In this document: in pieces, positions 40,647 to 53,100 of the stretch
Numbering within the stretch: position 1 is the first letter of the stretch
Layout: the number at the start of each line of letters is the position of its first letter
Source: Aphanomyces cochlioides
Lineage: Eukaryota; Oomycota; Saprolegniomycetes; Saprolegniales; Verrucalvaceae
Direction: 5' to 3'
NCBI GenBank assembly: GCA_019828595.1
Contig: JAHQRK010000001.1
Span: 744,001 to 808,000 of the forward strand
Length of the DNA: 64,000 nucleotides
Position numbers and translations under genes: made by a program
Notes under the pieces: model-generated
The model's database searches: none
Seen by the model: only the letters and a program-made list of their open reading frames with translations
Told to the model about the DNA's origin: nothing

Positions 40647-41731
40647 TTATTCGTCGTCTGTCTGCTGCTTCTTGAGATCACCAGGAGATTTTCGAAGTGC
40701 TTTGACGCGACGGCCTTGCAGACTGTAAATATCTTGCTTGTCGACGTGGATGCGGCCAATCTTGTCGCCCGTGAGCTCGTCGCGCGTGATGTTCTTGACT
40801 TTCTTTGGCGCCAATCTATGAAACAACATGAGATGAACATGCCACGACCAGCGATGGATGTACTCTTTGGGTTTCTTGCAAGCCGCTTTCATCAAATCGG
40901 CCGAACCAAACTTGTGTCGACGGAATGACAAGTCGAAACGAGGTCCCATTTCGTCTAATTCGACGCGGGGATGCTACAAAAGCGCCATGAGATCAAGCCA
41001 GGACAACGACAAGGACGTACTGTGTCAGTGGTGAGTCCAAATGCAATGGAGTAGTGGCGGAAAAGGACGCGGTTGTTGACAGCAGAGCAGACAATCACGT
41101 GGTCGAGACCTTTCAAGTTGATCGCTTCGACGATTGTTCCTCGGAAGATGTCAAGGAAGATGTTCTTGAGCTTCTGGTAGACTTCGTTCGACTCCCACTC
41201 GTCGCCTGAGAAGAGGAAACATGGCTTTGATCCAGGCGCCATCTTGCTCTTGCACTTGAAGTCCGAGATGGACTTGAAGTTTTCAAAGCCCATTTCGAGC
41301 ATGTCCATGATATGTCCATCGAAGGTTCGACCAAAGATGAGATTGTTTGGGCGCTTCTTCGTGCTGCTACCAAGCAAGAAAAGGCTCGTGTCGTTCTTCT
41401 GTGTGAGAAATTCAATGCTGTTCGGGTCATCAAACGGATGCAGTTCGTTCTTCTTGGACAAAACCTTGGCATCTGGAGCTTTAATCATCTTGATGTCACG
41501 AAGCAATTGGTTCACATCCTCGTTAGTCTTGTTGCCGCGCAAAACAAGCAATTGTTTTGTGTTCTCGACCAACTTGGCTTCTTTGTTCTTCAACGCACGC
41601 GCGACGCTCGCCTTTACTCGCTTGGGCTTAATCTTAGCGTTGACTTTCTTAGCCTTGCCAGGAGCAGCTCCGCCTTTCTTCTTGGTGGGAAGCGTCATGG
41701 ACTTGTCGGCGCTCTTGGACGTCTTGGCCAT
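40647..41731 (-). CDS. RPF2: Ribosome production factor 2 homologue (Brix domain)
   Basis: Starts MAKTSKSADKSMT with a Lys-rich N-terminus. The Brix domain follows: TKQLLVLRGNKTNEDV, LHPFDDPNSIEFL, DTSLFLLGSSTKKRPNNLIFGR and GLDHVIVCSAVNNRVLFRHY. After an intron near 41025-40975 comes VELDEMGPRFDLSFRRHKFGSADL, and a 48-nt intron (about 40814-40861) joins KPKE to LAPKKVKNI. The last exon reads GDKIGRIHVDKQDIYSLQGRRVKAL. RPF2 works with RRS1 to bring 5S rRNA into pre-60S particles in the nucleolus. CCAAT boxes lie 58-145 bp upstream. Confidence 0.92.
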
Positions 41732-41788
41732 GCTTTCTATCTGTAGATGATGTTGAACTCTTTGGTTGGTGGTGGCCCAGAGTTTATT

Positions 41789-41875
41789 ATTGGCTGGATA
41801 GTAATTCAAACTTTGGACTTTATTTTTATCCAATTAAATTACTTTATTCGGATTTAAGAAATAATTTCAACCAAT
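41789..41875. promoter_or_regulatory. CCAAT boxes upstream of RPF2
   Basis: ATTGGCT at 41789 and CCAATCAA at 41871, with a weaker CCAATTA at 41830; the first lies 58 bp before the minus-strand start. Confidence 0.4.
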
Positions 41876-41876
41876 C

Positions 41877-42194
41877 AAAAAAATCACAATTAATCATTTC
41901 AAGAAGTACGATGTCGAGTCCTATCAATGTCAGAAGCCCGTGAAACAATATCAATGTATGCTCTATACTCTATGAAAATACTACCAAAGCACAGAATGAA
42001 GTCTGAATTGTTCAAAGGGCTTGAAGATGGCGTGTTATCTCGCAAATGAAATTATTTTACATATTGATTATTTTTCTTCCTTTGTCCCGTGTTAATTTGG
42101 GTGAAAATGAATTTAAAATCTGAATTTTTATGAATTAAAATTGAATATTAACCGAGTTATTGTTCTGTACCGGTATCCGGAACGCGCAAGTAGC
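41877..42194. other. AT-rich spacer between RPF2 and PIG-M
   Basis: No gene seen. It ends with TACCGGTATCCGGA at about 42168-42181, a palindrome-like site 13 bp before the PIG-M start that resembles the ATCCGGAT motifs elsewhere in the window. Confidence 0.45.
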
Positions 42195-43819
42195 ATGCAA
42201 GCTCGGACGGTGGGCATCTTTGCGATCGGCTTGGTCGTGCGCCTTGCGTTTGTCCTCTGGGCGGAATACCAAGACCGAACCATGCCTGTGAAGTATACTG
42301 ACGTGGATTACGATGTGTACACGGATGCATCTCGTGAAGTTGTGCAAGGAAACTCTCCATTTGATCGAACGACTTATCGATACACTCCACTCCTGTAAAA
42401 ACGGCAGTCAACTTGCATAACTGACAGTTTCTTCTAGATCATATATGCTTCTGCCCAACATTTATGTCCATGAAGCGTGGGGAAAGCTCCTCTTTGTCGC
42501 AAGTGATATGGTGGTCGGTTATTTGTTGTATGCCATCTTGAAGCTTCGCTCCCTCCCTGAATCATGTAAGTGAGTCTTCCTCCAACAATCTCTCATCTGT
42601 ACGTAGCCGCCATCAACTATACAATGTGGTGGCTCTACCATCCCTTCTCCGTCAATATCTCGACACGTGGGAATGCAGACACGATTGTCGTATTGCTTTG
42701 CCTCTTAACGATCTACTTTTTGATGAAAAAGCAGCTCGTTCTCTCTGCTATCTTGTGAGGATTCCCGTGTATTCTCTACCTTATATCTGCGTAGCTACGG
42801 TTTGGCTGTCCATTTCAAGATTTACCCAATTGTCTATGCCTTGTCTTTCCTTGTCGTACGATTCTCGCCAACTCATATCCGTCAGCTGATGTTGGCATTA
42901 GTTCTTGGACGAAGACTTTGACGCTTCCATCAAACCCATAAAGAAATCGGCAAGCATCGTATCGAAGTGCATCCACTGGCTAAATGGCAATCGTCTGGCC
43001 TTTGGTTTGATCAGCGGAGGCTTGTTTGTGGCTCTAACTGCTGGTTTCTATGTTGTGTACGTCGCTAGTTTCCTTCTCTTCAGCTCATTGTGCGCATTAG
43101 ATATGGCTACACATTCCTATATGAAGCTTACTTGTATCATTTCACCCGCACGGACAATCGCCACAACTTTTCCATGTACTTCTACGATTTATACTTGCGG
43201 TATGTGATCTCTCCATGAGATGTTCATGACAAGTTTGCTAGTTATGGCACGAGTGGCGGCCTGTTCATGGGCCTCGTGGCTTTCCTACCGCAGTTTTTGA
43301 CATTGTTCAATATCTCATTGCGTTGCGGAAGGGATCTCATCTTCGCTCAATTCCTCCTCACGATCACATTTGTCGTTTTCAATAAAGTGTGCACTGCTCA
43401 GGTGCTGAAAACTCCTCGTCATCCTCACATCCTCATTGCTTGATTAGTATTTCCTCTGGTACTCGGTGTTTCTCCCCCTCGTTCTTCCGACCAGCGAGCT
43501 CAGTGGTTGGCAAGGTGTTGCTGTCATCGCGGCTTGGTTTGGAGGCGAGGTATCACAATGTCGTTGGTAATTCTTTTCACGAACACTTAGCTGCATTGGC
43601 TCTACTGGGCGTTTGGCCTTGAAATACTTGGCCAAAACACTTTCTTTCAGGTATTGCTTTCTGCATGAGACTCGATTCGATTTCTCTGCTTAGCTCTGGA
43701 TCGCGGGCCTGGTTTTCTTTTGCGTGAATGTTGCCATCATGGTGCTCTTCATCAAGAAGCATCACCATGGTGCATTGTTTGCTGGTGGTCGAGTTGTTGC
43801 CTTGCGTAAAGCGCCGTGA
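42195..43819 (+). CDS. PIGM: GPI mannosyltransferase 1 catalytic subunit (PIG-M/Gpi14)
   Basis: At least eight exons with ~40-60 nt introns. The start [20 protein letters not shown] begins the first membrane segment. The luminal loop has [16 protein letters not shown], whose acidic DxD motif binds dolichol-P-mannose, followed by [15 protein letters not shown]. Later exons give [109 protein letters not shown] and a final [19 protein letters not shown]. It adds the first mannose to GPI precursors in the ER. It converges with the azoreductase gene, with only 13 nt between stops. Confidence 0.9.
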
Positions 43820-43832
43820 ATCAAAAGTTCCA

Positions 43833-44619
43833 TTACAAACTCAAGTTATATGCGACTACTTGCTCCGCAATGCGCTCGGCCTCGAAGAGCGCCGCGTCTA
43901 GTTTTTGGTCTCGCTTGGAAGGATCCTTGAGGCCTTCAAGCGAAATGCAGTGGCCTTGGTTAAAACCAATACCCGAGAAGACGGAGTGCACCAACGAGTA
44001 CGCAGTGTTGCCTTGCTCGCCAAGTTCACCGCCTGCAGAAGTGACAAGGATGAATGTCTTGCCTTGGACGAAAGGCTGCTGCGTTGTTTGGCAAAAGGTG
44101 AGCTCTGGCTGCACAACACAGTCGATGTACTGCTTGACGACGTATGGCACACTAAAACGAAACGTCAAGAGGACATCAAGAGCAAAGTCTCAACCTGTGA
44201 TTCCACACAGGCGACGAAATAATCACGCAGTCCGACTCCAAGAGCTCTTGTGCCAAGGCACGGATGGGTGCAACGCGAGCAATGTCTTCCTCTGTGCCCT
44301 CGCCTTGACGAACACGGTAGCTGCTCTGCATCGTGTCTTTGCCAAAAGTAGGAAGATCAGGTGCCCAAAGATCTCGTTCAATCGCTCGGAATGGCTCTAG
44401 TGCTCGGTCGCTGCTGTTGACAACGAGGTTTTTCTTTGCGGTCCATGCTGCTCGCAGCGACTGTTGATGCACACATGCCATGAGTCCCATTGAGACGACG
44501 GACGTCACCGAGTCCTCAGAGATACTGGCATTGAGATGCAAGACAGAGATGGATCGTCTGCCCGAGCCAAACGTCAGCGCGCGCGTCGCCACCCTCTGGA
44601 CTTGTCTCTTCATCGCCAT
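43833..44619 (-). CDS. FMN-dependent NADH-azoreductase-like flavodoxin-fold reductase
   Basis: Two main exons joined by a 43-nt-class intron at about 44161-44203; the splice rebuilds SPVWNH-SVPYVVKQYID. The first ~25 residues (MAMKRQVQRVATRALTFGSGRRS) look like a mitochondrial presequence. The AcpD-type fold follows: ISVLHLNAS (FMN phosphate loop, altered from the usual SPR-x-S), WAPDLPTFG, SDCVIISSPVWNHSVPYVVK, QGKTFILVTSAGGELG and GIGFNQGHCISLEGL. Bacterial relatives reduce quinones and azo dyes. The altered phosphate loop (NASISEDS) still offers Ser residues. Confidence 0.8.
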
Positions 44620-45205
44620 CAGGATTGGTGGGCATCATGTTGACCAGGGTTGTAGATTTGTACGAAGCTGTACGTACATTGTACATTCAATACACTCTTC
44701 GAACATGACATTCAGTTTCACACTATTTAAGTGTAATTTTGAAATCTTCAATCTGAGCGCAAGTAGATCGTCCTCTTGATCTCTCCTTTTACCTCCCTTG
44801 GCCTACAAGTTAATGCAGTCTCAATCTAAACACCCCGCCCAACTGATACTCAGCGCACGGTGAATACTGCTTGCTGGCAGCAATGATGGGAATGGACATC
44901 CGTCAAATAGTGTGCGTGATCATGAGTACTGAATTAGTGTGCATAATGTTTGGCAAACTGGATTTGCATAAACAGCATACAAGTCAACGATATTGATGCA
45001 ATGAGACAAGTATAACATTTACCACAGAGCTCAGTATGCAGAGGAAAGCCTCAGACGGCACTGAGGAAAGTATGATATTGTCCTTTCATTGATTAGGTCA
45101 AGCAATATCCTTTAAATAATGTTGATATATAATTTAGTGTGAGCTTGGTATTTGACAGTATTTAGTGTGATTTTGATTCTGCTGCCGTCATTTCGACAAG
45201 CGAGA
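44620..45205. other. Intergenic region before VPS18
   Basis: 585 bp, AT-rich toward 45100-45160, with no gene, CCAAT box or clear repeat seen. Confidence 0.5.
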
Positions 45206-48200
45206 ATGTCGTCGGATTTGTTTGCCGATTGGCGAGATGAGCAGAACGAACAGACCTTCAACACCCGCGCGCCGACATCACGGGTTGGCGGGGACTATCA
45301 GTCCCCTTACATGGGTGTTCAGTCGAGCAATCCGTATGGAACTGTGTCTTCAGACGACGACGAACCACCGAGCAAATCGCAGACGGCCAAGGCAGCACCG
45401 CGCAGTGTTGGGGGCAGACTTGGCAACCAGAAGCCTATCTTTGAATTGCGAGAGCATGGACTAAAAGTCAGCCGCCGAAAGAACTTTACGCCTCGATGCA
45501 TGAGCGTTGGCAACGGAGTTATGGCCATGGGCTCTGCGGAAGGTAATATTCTGCGCTGCACAGTCGAAGCGACAGACGCCACCCCTCAAGCGATTGAAGA
45601 AATTGTCGTTGAGCCCAAGACTGCTGTCGTATCCATCTTCTTGGATCCAAGCGGAGGCCACATGCTCTTCAGTCTGGAGAATGGAAGCAACTATTACTTG
45701 CACACGAGCACAAACCGACCGCGCAAAGTGTCCAAGTTGCAAGGTCGCATCACGTGCGTCGCATGGGACCGACAGCATGGCTCTCCCGCGAACTCTGAAC
45801 CAATTTTAATCGGCACGGACGCAGGTGCGATCTTTGAAGCTGAATTTGATGGCAAGGAGAAGAAGGTCAACTGCGTCTATGCGATCACCAAGCAAGGGGC
45901 GATCGCTGGTCTTGAGTTTGAGTACGTCGACGCCCAGCAAATCTACGTGCTCATGACCACGTCCGGCTCGATCCAACGGCCGACTCGAATGTACCAATAC
46001 CTCGGTGGCCCGACATTCCAAGCGCTTTTCGCCAACGATGCTCTTCGATTCCAGGAAATCCAAGGCGACGTCACGACTGCACAGCTCTCCATCTTTGCCA
46101 AGCACGAACGCGAACGCGCTAGATGCTTCGGTGTGCTCACAGCCCAAGGCGTCTTCCACGGCGAATTTGCCATCTCCGCCAAGAGTTCCATCGACAACAT
46201 TTGGACAAACTGCGGCTTGTTGAGCTTCCCCCCTCATGGAAACGACAAGAGTCCAAACTTGCCGATCGCCATCACGATGACAGAATACCACGTCGTGCTT
46301 CTTCACTCCAAGTCTGTCCAGATCGTCTGCCGCCTCGACGGTTCGCTCGTCTTTGAGGAATCATTTGACCCTCGCGTCGGCACGGTCAATGCGATCGCAT
46401 ATGACCCAACGTTCAACACATTTTGGATCCTGTCGGAGCGCCGCATCTTGGAAGTCCTTGTCTTCGAAGAAGATCGCAACATTTGGTCGATGTACCTCCA
46501 CAAAGCACTCCACAATGTCCATCAGAAGTCTCCTCAAGACATTGAGCGCGAATTTGACCGTGCGATTGCGGTCTGCCGCGACGGCGCGACGCGTCAAAAG
46601 GTCTGGACAGCTCAAGCCGATGCGTATTTTGAGCGCGAGGAGTTTGAAATCGCCGCGAAATTGTACGTGAAAGGCAGTCGATCGTTTGAAGAAGTGGCGC
46701 TGCGCTTCATGGAAGCCAAGGCCACCAACGCACTCCACACGTTTCTCCTCAAGAAGTTGGCGCTCACATCCGTGGAAGACAAGACACAAGCGACGGTGCT
46801 TTGCACGTGGATTGTCGAGCTCTACTTGGACAAATTCAACGACATTACCGCCATGAGCGAGACGGACGTCGACCGAACGATCGATATGCATGCCAACCTC
46901 TTGTTTGAATTCAAACAGTTCCTCCAAGATCAGAAGCGCCACTTGGATCCCGCCACGACGTTCAATTTGATCGCCTCCCATGGCCGCACGGACGAGTTGG
47001 TCTTCTTTGCGAGCTTGATCGAAGACTACGAGAAGGTCGTGACGTATCATATCCATCGCGGCGAATATGGCGCTGCGATTGAAATTCTCCGCGGCGCGCC
47101 GACGCAGAAAGTCGAGGAATTGTACTACAAATATTCGCCGGAACTGATCATTGCCAAGCCCAAGGAAGTCTTTGAAGCATGGAAAGCCGCCGAGTCACTC
47201 GATCCGACGCGGCTCATTCCATCGATCGTCCGCCACGTCCATCAGAAAGACGGCAATGCGCGCAGCATCTTGGAGCTCGCGATCAACTTTTTAAAGTTCA
47301 CGATCGAGCAAGGCAACCGCGACGAAACGATCCACAACTACATCATCTTCCTCTTGGCCAAGCATCCCGACGAGCGCTTGATGATTAAATTCCTCCGCCG
47401 TCGATCCGACAGCGCGCCGCCGCTTTTTGACCCCGCGTTTGCCTTGCGTCTGTGCACACAGCATGAGAAGAATCGCGCGTGCATTTACATCTACTCGTCC
47501 ATGGGATTGTATCAAGAAGCGGTCGAGAAAGCGCTCCAAGTCGACGTCAAGATCGCCAAGGAAATGGCCAACATGCCGGAAGATCCCGACGTCAAGAAGA
47601 CGCTCTGGACGCTCATTGCCAAGCACACGATCGATGCCGGCGGCGACATCAAGGAGGCGATGATGATCCTCAAGGAGAGCGAGCTGCTCTTGATCGAAGA
47701 CATCCTTCCCTTCTTCCCCGACTTTGTCCTCATCAACGACTTCAAGAAGGAAATCTGCGAGTCGCTCCAGGCGTACAACGACCGCATCGACCAACTGAAG
47801 AGCGAGATGCGAGAGTACACGGACTCGGCCGAGCTCATCCGCGACGACATGCAGAAACTGCGCAAGCGATCGGCCTTTGTGAGCGGCAACCAGCGCTGCG
47901 ACTTGACGGGCGAAAACATTCTCGGCAAGGAATTCTACCTCTTCCCATGCGGCCATGCGTTCCATGCGTCGGCGTTGCGCCAGGAAATGCAGAAACATTT
48001 GAACTCGTTCCAGCGCCAGACCGTCAAGCAGCTCATCCAGAAACTCCAAGAGCTCTCGACGGAACCAAATCAACCGAGCAGCGCGTACCAGCGCGCATGG
48101 AACGCCTTGACGAATGTCAATTCCGACAAGAATGCCGAAGCGACGATGGCCGCCATGAAGGGCAACACGAACGAGCGCGAGTTGATCCAGCAGAAACTGG

Positions 48201-48316
48201 ACGAAATCGTCGCGGCGGAATGCATCTTTTGCGGCGAAGTCATGATCAAATCGATCCACGCGCCGTTCATTACGGACGAAGACGAAGCGCGGGAAGGCGC
48301 CGAGTGGCGCATCTAG
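45206..48316 (+). CDS. VPS18: Vacuolar sorting protein 18 (HOPS/CORVET core subunit)
   Basis: A single exon of 1036 residues from MSSDLFADWRDE; an in-frame start at 45152 is hydrophobic and lies in promoter-like DNA, so I rejected it. Residues ~75-420 form the N-terminal beta-propeller (Pep3/Vps18 domain). A long alpha-solenoid with the clathrin-repeat-like stretch around KVEELYYKYSPELIIAKP follows. A coiled coil (YNDRIDQLKSEMREYTDSAE) precedes the RING-like finger CDLTGENILG..FYLFPCGHAFH...CIFCGE, which is intact. It tethers late endosomes and vacuoles. No intron in 3.1 kb is unusual beside the intron-rich neighbours. Confidence 0.94.
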   Translation: MSSDLFADWRDEQNEQTFNTRAPTSRVGGDYQSPYMGVQSSNPYGTVSSDDDEPPSKSQTAKAAPRSVGGRLGNQKPIFELREHGLKVSRRKNFTPRCMSVGNGVMAMGSAEGNILRCTVEATDATPQAIEEIVVEPKTAVVSIFLDPSGGHMLFSLENGSNYYLHTSTNRPRKVSKLQGRITCVAWDRQHGSPANSEPILIGTDAGAIFEAEFDGKEKKVNCVYAITKQGAIAGLEFEYVDAQQIYVLMTTSGSIQRPTRMYQYLGGPTFQALFANDALRFQEIQGDVTTAQLSIFAKHERERARCFGVLTAQGVFHGEFAISAKSSIDNIWTNCGLLSFPPHGNDKSPNLPIAITMTEYHVVLLHSKSVQIVCRLDGSLVFEESFDPRVGTVNAIAYDPTFNTFWILSERRILEVLVFEEDRNIWSMYLHKALHNVHQKSPQDIEREFDRAIAVCRDGATRQKVWTAQADAYFEREEFEIAAKLYVKGSRSFEEVALRFMEAKATNALHTFLLKKLALTSVEDKTQATVLCTWIVELYLDKFNDITAMSETDVDRTIDMHANLLFEFKQFLQDQKRHLDPATTFNLIASHGRTDELVFFASLIEDYEKVVTYHIHRGEYGAAIEILRGAPTQKVEELYYKYSPELIIAKPKEVFEAWKAAESLDPTRLIPSIVRHVHQKDGNARSILELAINFLKFTIEQGNRDETIHNYIIFLLAKHPDERLMIKFLRRRSDSAPPLFDPAFALRLCTQHEKNRACIYIYSSMGLYQEAVEKALQVDVKIAKEMANMPEDPDVKKTLWTLIAKHTIDAGGDIKEAMMILKESELLLIEDILPFFPDFVLINDFKKEICESLQAYNDRIDQLKSEMREYTDSAELIRDDMQKLRKRSAFVSGNQRCDLTGENILGKEFYLFPCGHAFHASALRQEMQKHLNSFQRQTVKQLIQKLQELSTEPNQPSSAYQRAWNALTNVNSDKNAEATMAAMKGNTNERELIQQKLDEIVAAECIFCGEVMIKSIHAPFITDEDEAREGAEWRI

Positions 48317-48362
48317 TGTCGCGACGTAAGACATCTAAAATTAGCCTTTTGTTTGTTCAAAG

Positions 48363-50116
48363 ATGCCGCTGAGCGGCAAGCCCGGCACGAGTACGACGCT
48401 CTTTCTCGTCTCTCCACCGCTCATTTCACGCGTGTCCATCTTGTAGGCGACGGCATTTCTCCCTACAGCATGGCGACCAAGTACGTCAGATCGCACTCCT
48501 TCCTCGAGAGAATTCAACTCTTGATGCAACGTTGACTAGTGTCCATCAAAGACTCATGCGCTTGGGATCGACAAAGATGATCGAGAGCAAGCAGGACGCC
48601 CGAAGAGACCACGCGCCGTTCTCGAGGAGCGGCTCCCTGCGCTTTCAAGCACCACCCCGGTCACCAAAACGCTCCAATAGGTACGACAACCGACGTCCGG
48701 GACGATGTCAAGCTGAGCGACGTTGCAGTGTGCACAGATCCGCGCCGAAAGGCATCACAGACGTCAAGCAGCTCATGGGTACGTCTTCCACGGCCTCTTT
48801 TGCTGTCCAGGACGACGTTCTGGCGTTGTAGATGACGTGTTTGCCGAGATGGAACAGCGGCGATTGATGGGCGACCTCAAGTTCCCCGTCAAATTTGCCG
48901 AGTTCTACAACGACGGTAGCTGCAGTGCTGACACGTTGACTCATGGAGACGAATGCGATGGTAGAGATCATGGTCGACTTTGTCAAAGCGTGTCTGCAGC
49001 ACGCCGACGCTTTCCTCATGCAGCATGCAATGGAGGGCTCCTCGACTGCGATGAGCGATGCTGAGCTCGGCTTTGAGTTCCACAAGGCGACCGTCGCGAG
49101 GGAGAGCAGCCTCGTGACGTTGGCGAGAGCATACTCCCGCCTAGTGCTCCACTGCAGCAATTTTGAGCGCCACGAAGAAGATCGCATGTTCTTTGAATCG
49201 GTCTACTACTTTGTCGTCGCTGTCGCCAAGATGTGTCATCCGCCAGATACATGGACAGCGCTCGAGGAAGAGTTTGGCTATGCCTTCCGCGGCGACTTGT
49301 TCAACATGAACGGCAAGCCGTACGTTTCCTTTCTTGGACGTCTTCTCTATGCGTGACGCCTCTCTGTAGCCACACAGTCGCTGCGACGACGCCAGTGCCG
49401 TCGCTCAAACTCAACGCGACGCGGTTTGGCCAGCTCGTTCCCGCTGCAGCGACAGGGACGACGCCACCGCATGACGATCTCAAGTTCCTCCCCGCGGGAT
49501 CGACGTTTGTCTATGGCAGCTACGGCCAGACGGTCGGGCTCAACACTGTCGTGGCGCGAGTCGACTCGATCAAAGCCCGCGTGGAGCATAACATCAAAGT
49601 CTCGCAAGCGATTCGCGACCGCGTCACGACTCAGCGCCGCGATGACGACAAGATCCGCCTCGACTGGGGTACGTCCAGTCTCTCTCTGTCGTGTGGAATC
49701 ACCGTCGATGGATAGAGGCTGCACATCAGAAACGAAACAATCGCCGCGCCGCTGCTCGTCTCGATCATCTCCTGGAGCTTCCTCCGAAACCTCCTGAACC
49801 TTCGTCGCCTCGCACTCTCCAAAGTCCTCGCGGCGTGCGGAACTCGAAAGACGCGCGGTCGCCCGTCATTGCGCACATCTTCCCATCCACGCAGGATCAG
49901 CTCCTCGTCGTTCAAAAGTAAGCCGACCGTTGCTTGTGTTCTCTGGAAATGTGTGGCTGTCGTAGACGCGTCGAGGACCAGCAGAACAACGAACGAGCGC
50001 ATAGTCCGACAAGTCCAAGGAGTCCACGAACGGCTAAAGCAGAGAGCACACCGACGTCACCACGATCGCCAGCGCTGCCGAGCTTTCGAGATCTCCAAGG
50101 CTTAACCGAGAACTAA
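48363..50116 (+). CDS. PPP1R36-like protein (probable axoneme-associated PP1 regulator)
   Basis: Nine or so exons. From MPLSGKPGTS the first intron (about 48392-48450) leads to DGISPYSMAT, and further mini-introns are at about 48483-48535, 48679-48727 and 48780-48832. The folded part reads LMGDLKFPVKFAEFYND, MVDFVKACLQHADAFLM, LARAYSRLVLHCSNF, RMFFESVYYFVVAVAKM and WTALEEEFGYAFRGDLFNMN. This order resembles PPP1R36, a protein phosphatase 1 regulator of cilia and sperm. The C-terminal third is Ser/Pro/Arg-rich, and TAA lies at 50114-50116. Starts 47 bp after VPS18. Confidence 0.55.
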
Positions 50117-50145
50117 CAACGTCTTTCGCTTGAGGGAAGGTTGTC

Positions 50146-53100
50146 GTGTTGAATGGTCAGACAGGGAGGAGAGAGAGCGTTTCGCGAGCGTTTCCTCGGA
50201 GCTGCTTGCGGACGTCTCCTGCATGGATGCAGTCGATCGTGCAGCGCGTGCGGAAAGCGCAGAGAAAGTATGAAAAGCATCATCTTCCCGCCATGAAGAA
50301 GGAGCAAGTCGTGAAACGACTCCAAGAGCTGTCGTCGCAGCCAGAAACGTCCGGATTCCGCGCAGATGCACACACGTACGTCCGTCACTTCAACGTGGAT
50401 TCATGCTGAAGATCCATTAGGCTACAGGAACACTTGGAGCAGTCCCATGTACTCTCTTTCTTGAGCTGTAGTCTCGTCTTGACGGTCGTTGTGTAGAGCT
50501 TGTCGTCGTTCCTTGCAGGGCGTTTCCACGACATCTACGTGGTCAATCCGGAAAATCGCGACGACAAGGACAACGAGGGTTCCGAGGAAGAAGAGGATCA
50601 AGTCATGCTTTCCACGACAGTCGTTCAATCGCCGCCGACACTTCCGAAGCCCAAGACACCACTCGAACCACTCGTGCAGCTCCCTCACGCTCGAACGACC
50701 AAGAACCTCACACTCCAGAAGAATGATCGTCGTCGCAACGCCACGCCGCCCCTTCTTGCTAGCCACAGCTCGTCCAACATGCTCGAGAAGACGTCAGTGG
50801 ACGTCGGGCCGGTGGAGCGTAAGCTCCCGCCGCTCTTCTACCGCTTGCAACCCGTCTGGAGCATGTCATTCACGAGTCCCATGTCGGAGGAAGAGCTGCT
50901 CGGCTTGCCCACGACCGAGAATGCAAGAATGGTCTTTGGCCTCGACATCTACGAAGCCAAGGTGAGTCTCCCCTCCGTCTTCCATCACGTTCTCTCTCAT
51001 CTTTCCAGGGCATCGCGCGTCTCCTGAACATCCACACGCCGGAATCGCTCTATCAGTTGTACACCAAGGAGAGGTCCGTTGCGATCTCCCTCTTCCTCCA
51101 TGGAGAGTTCACTGCTGCTGCTGTAGGATTTACGGTCGAGAAGGTCAAATGCGCGACAATATGACGCGCGCCGTCTACTCGTCCCGGACAACGACGCGCG
51201 TGATGACCATTCTCAAGCAAATCGACTCGTTCAGCATCTTCCTCGACGCCAAGCCCAAGAAATCCGCGCTGTCGACGTTGTCATTGCCGTCTTCCTCACT
51301 GCCGGAGGAAAAAGCGCCGTCGACGCCTTCCCAGCCACACATTTCCACCAACAACGACACGCTCCCTGCAAGTCCTGAAGCCACGCTTGCTTCTGGCGAC
51401 GATCTTCCGACGACAGACGACAAGGAACAGCTCGCAAAGACGGACTCCCTCGTCGATCCATCCACGGCGGCGGCGGCGTTGACTCCAAGCCACTCATCGA
51501 GTGACTTTGTCGAGATCTACATCCACCACTGCGCGCTGCATCAAGTGCTTCCGTCCAAGCGCGTCGTGGCGCAACTCGCCGCGTCCGTCGTCGACTGCAG
51601 TCATTTCAATCTGAGCGCGTTCCACGTCGTCGCGCTCGCGCATGCTCTCGCTTGGAACGCCGACCGTCTCGTGGAATTGCATCTCGGCGGCAACTGGAGC
51701 GAGGAGAGCGGCGGCGACGCGCTCGCGCAGTTGGTCGCGAGTTGTCCGAAGCTGTCTATGCTCGATCTCGCCAACAATCGCATAGGCACGCGAAGCGCCG
51801 TGCGACTCCTCGACGCCGTTGCGCTCTCCTCCAGCGTCACGCTCTTGAATCTCCGCGGCAATCATCTCCTGGACCGCATCCACGGCGCGATCGGACGTCT
51901 CCTCAAAGCGTCGCCGCTTCGGACTCTCGACCTCAGCGACAACAAACTCCGCGACAAAACTGGCCGCGCGATCGGCGCCGCTCTCGCCGCCAACTCTTCC
52001 CTCGAGGTACGACGGAGAATGAGGAAGATGCTGGAGGTTGACGTGCGATGGTAGACGCTGTGCATGACGTGGAATACCATGTCGTCCATCGGCTCTGGCG
52101 CGATTCTCCACGCGCTGGAAGGAAACACGTCGCTGACGTCGCTAAGCCTCGGCTGGAATCGAGTCGGCCACGACGGCGGATGCAACGCCGCCGCGATGCT
52201 CCTGCGCAACCAAACGCTGCGCGCGTTGGATCTCTCCTATGCGCATCTCACGGCCGTCTCCGTTGGCTTGCTGGCGGACGCGCTCGCGTTCAATGCGACT
52301 CTGGAGACGCTGCAACTCGACCAGAACACCGTCGACGAGACCGCCGTGGCGCGCTTGATGCATGCGACGATGAGAGAAAGCGACGCGCCGCCGATCCATG
52401 TCAGTTTAGAGCGCATGGTGTACACGCACGCGCAAGCCGACGGCGCGTTCAATTCCCTCGATCCATCCGGGTAAGCACTGCCATGGAGGTGGCTCATGCG
52501 CGGATCTGTAGGTATTACCGCCTCCATATGATGCAAGTAACGGATCGGACGGTCTTTGAGCTGCTCAAGCGCCGCGCGGAGCGACATCTCGGCGCCTTCC
52601 ATCACATTTTCGTCCATGAAACGAAATGGGACGCGCGGCATCTCCATCGGATCGCGCCGACCGCGGTCGTTCGCTTTGAATTTGTCGCGACGACAGCGAC
52701 TGCCATGGACAAAGACGCGATCCATTTCCGTCTCGACTTGACAAATCCACGAGATCGAGCGATGGCCGCCGCGCTGATTGCAAGAGCGACGATGGAGAAA
52801 GGTAACGCGCTTCGTCGTCTTGAGACTTCATGTGAGTTTAGGAGAGAATTGGATGCATGAGACGCTGGATGGCGTTCCTTTTCAGTTTGACGAGCTCTCT
52901 GCGAGCGCGTCGTGGCTTGCAGAGCATCCAAGTGGCGTGCTCGAGCTGGACTACGTCACGACGGCGCTCTGCTGCGAGCGCCACTACAAGTACGTCGGCG
53001 CTGTCCATCTTGAGAGGTGAAATCCACGGCGTAGACTCGACTTGGCGTTGAAATCGGACCGTGCGATGGCTTGGAAACTCTTAGAGCGTGTCCAGCGCTC

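Noticed and set aside
45152..45205. Hydrophobic 18-codon extension of VPS18 resembling a signal peptide
   Set aside because: VPS18 is cytosolic, the extension lies in AT-rich promoter-like DNA and does not begin with ATG; MSSDLF at 45206 fits better.
47291..48334. 347-codon minus-strand frame
   Set aside because: Antisense of the VPS18 solenoid and RING region; Val/Leu/Asp repeats mirror the sense codons.
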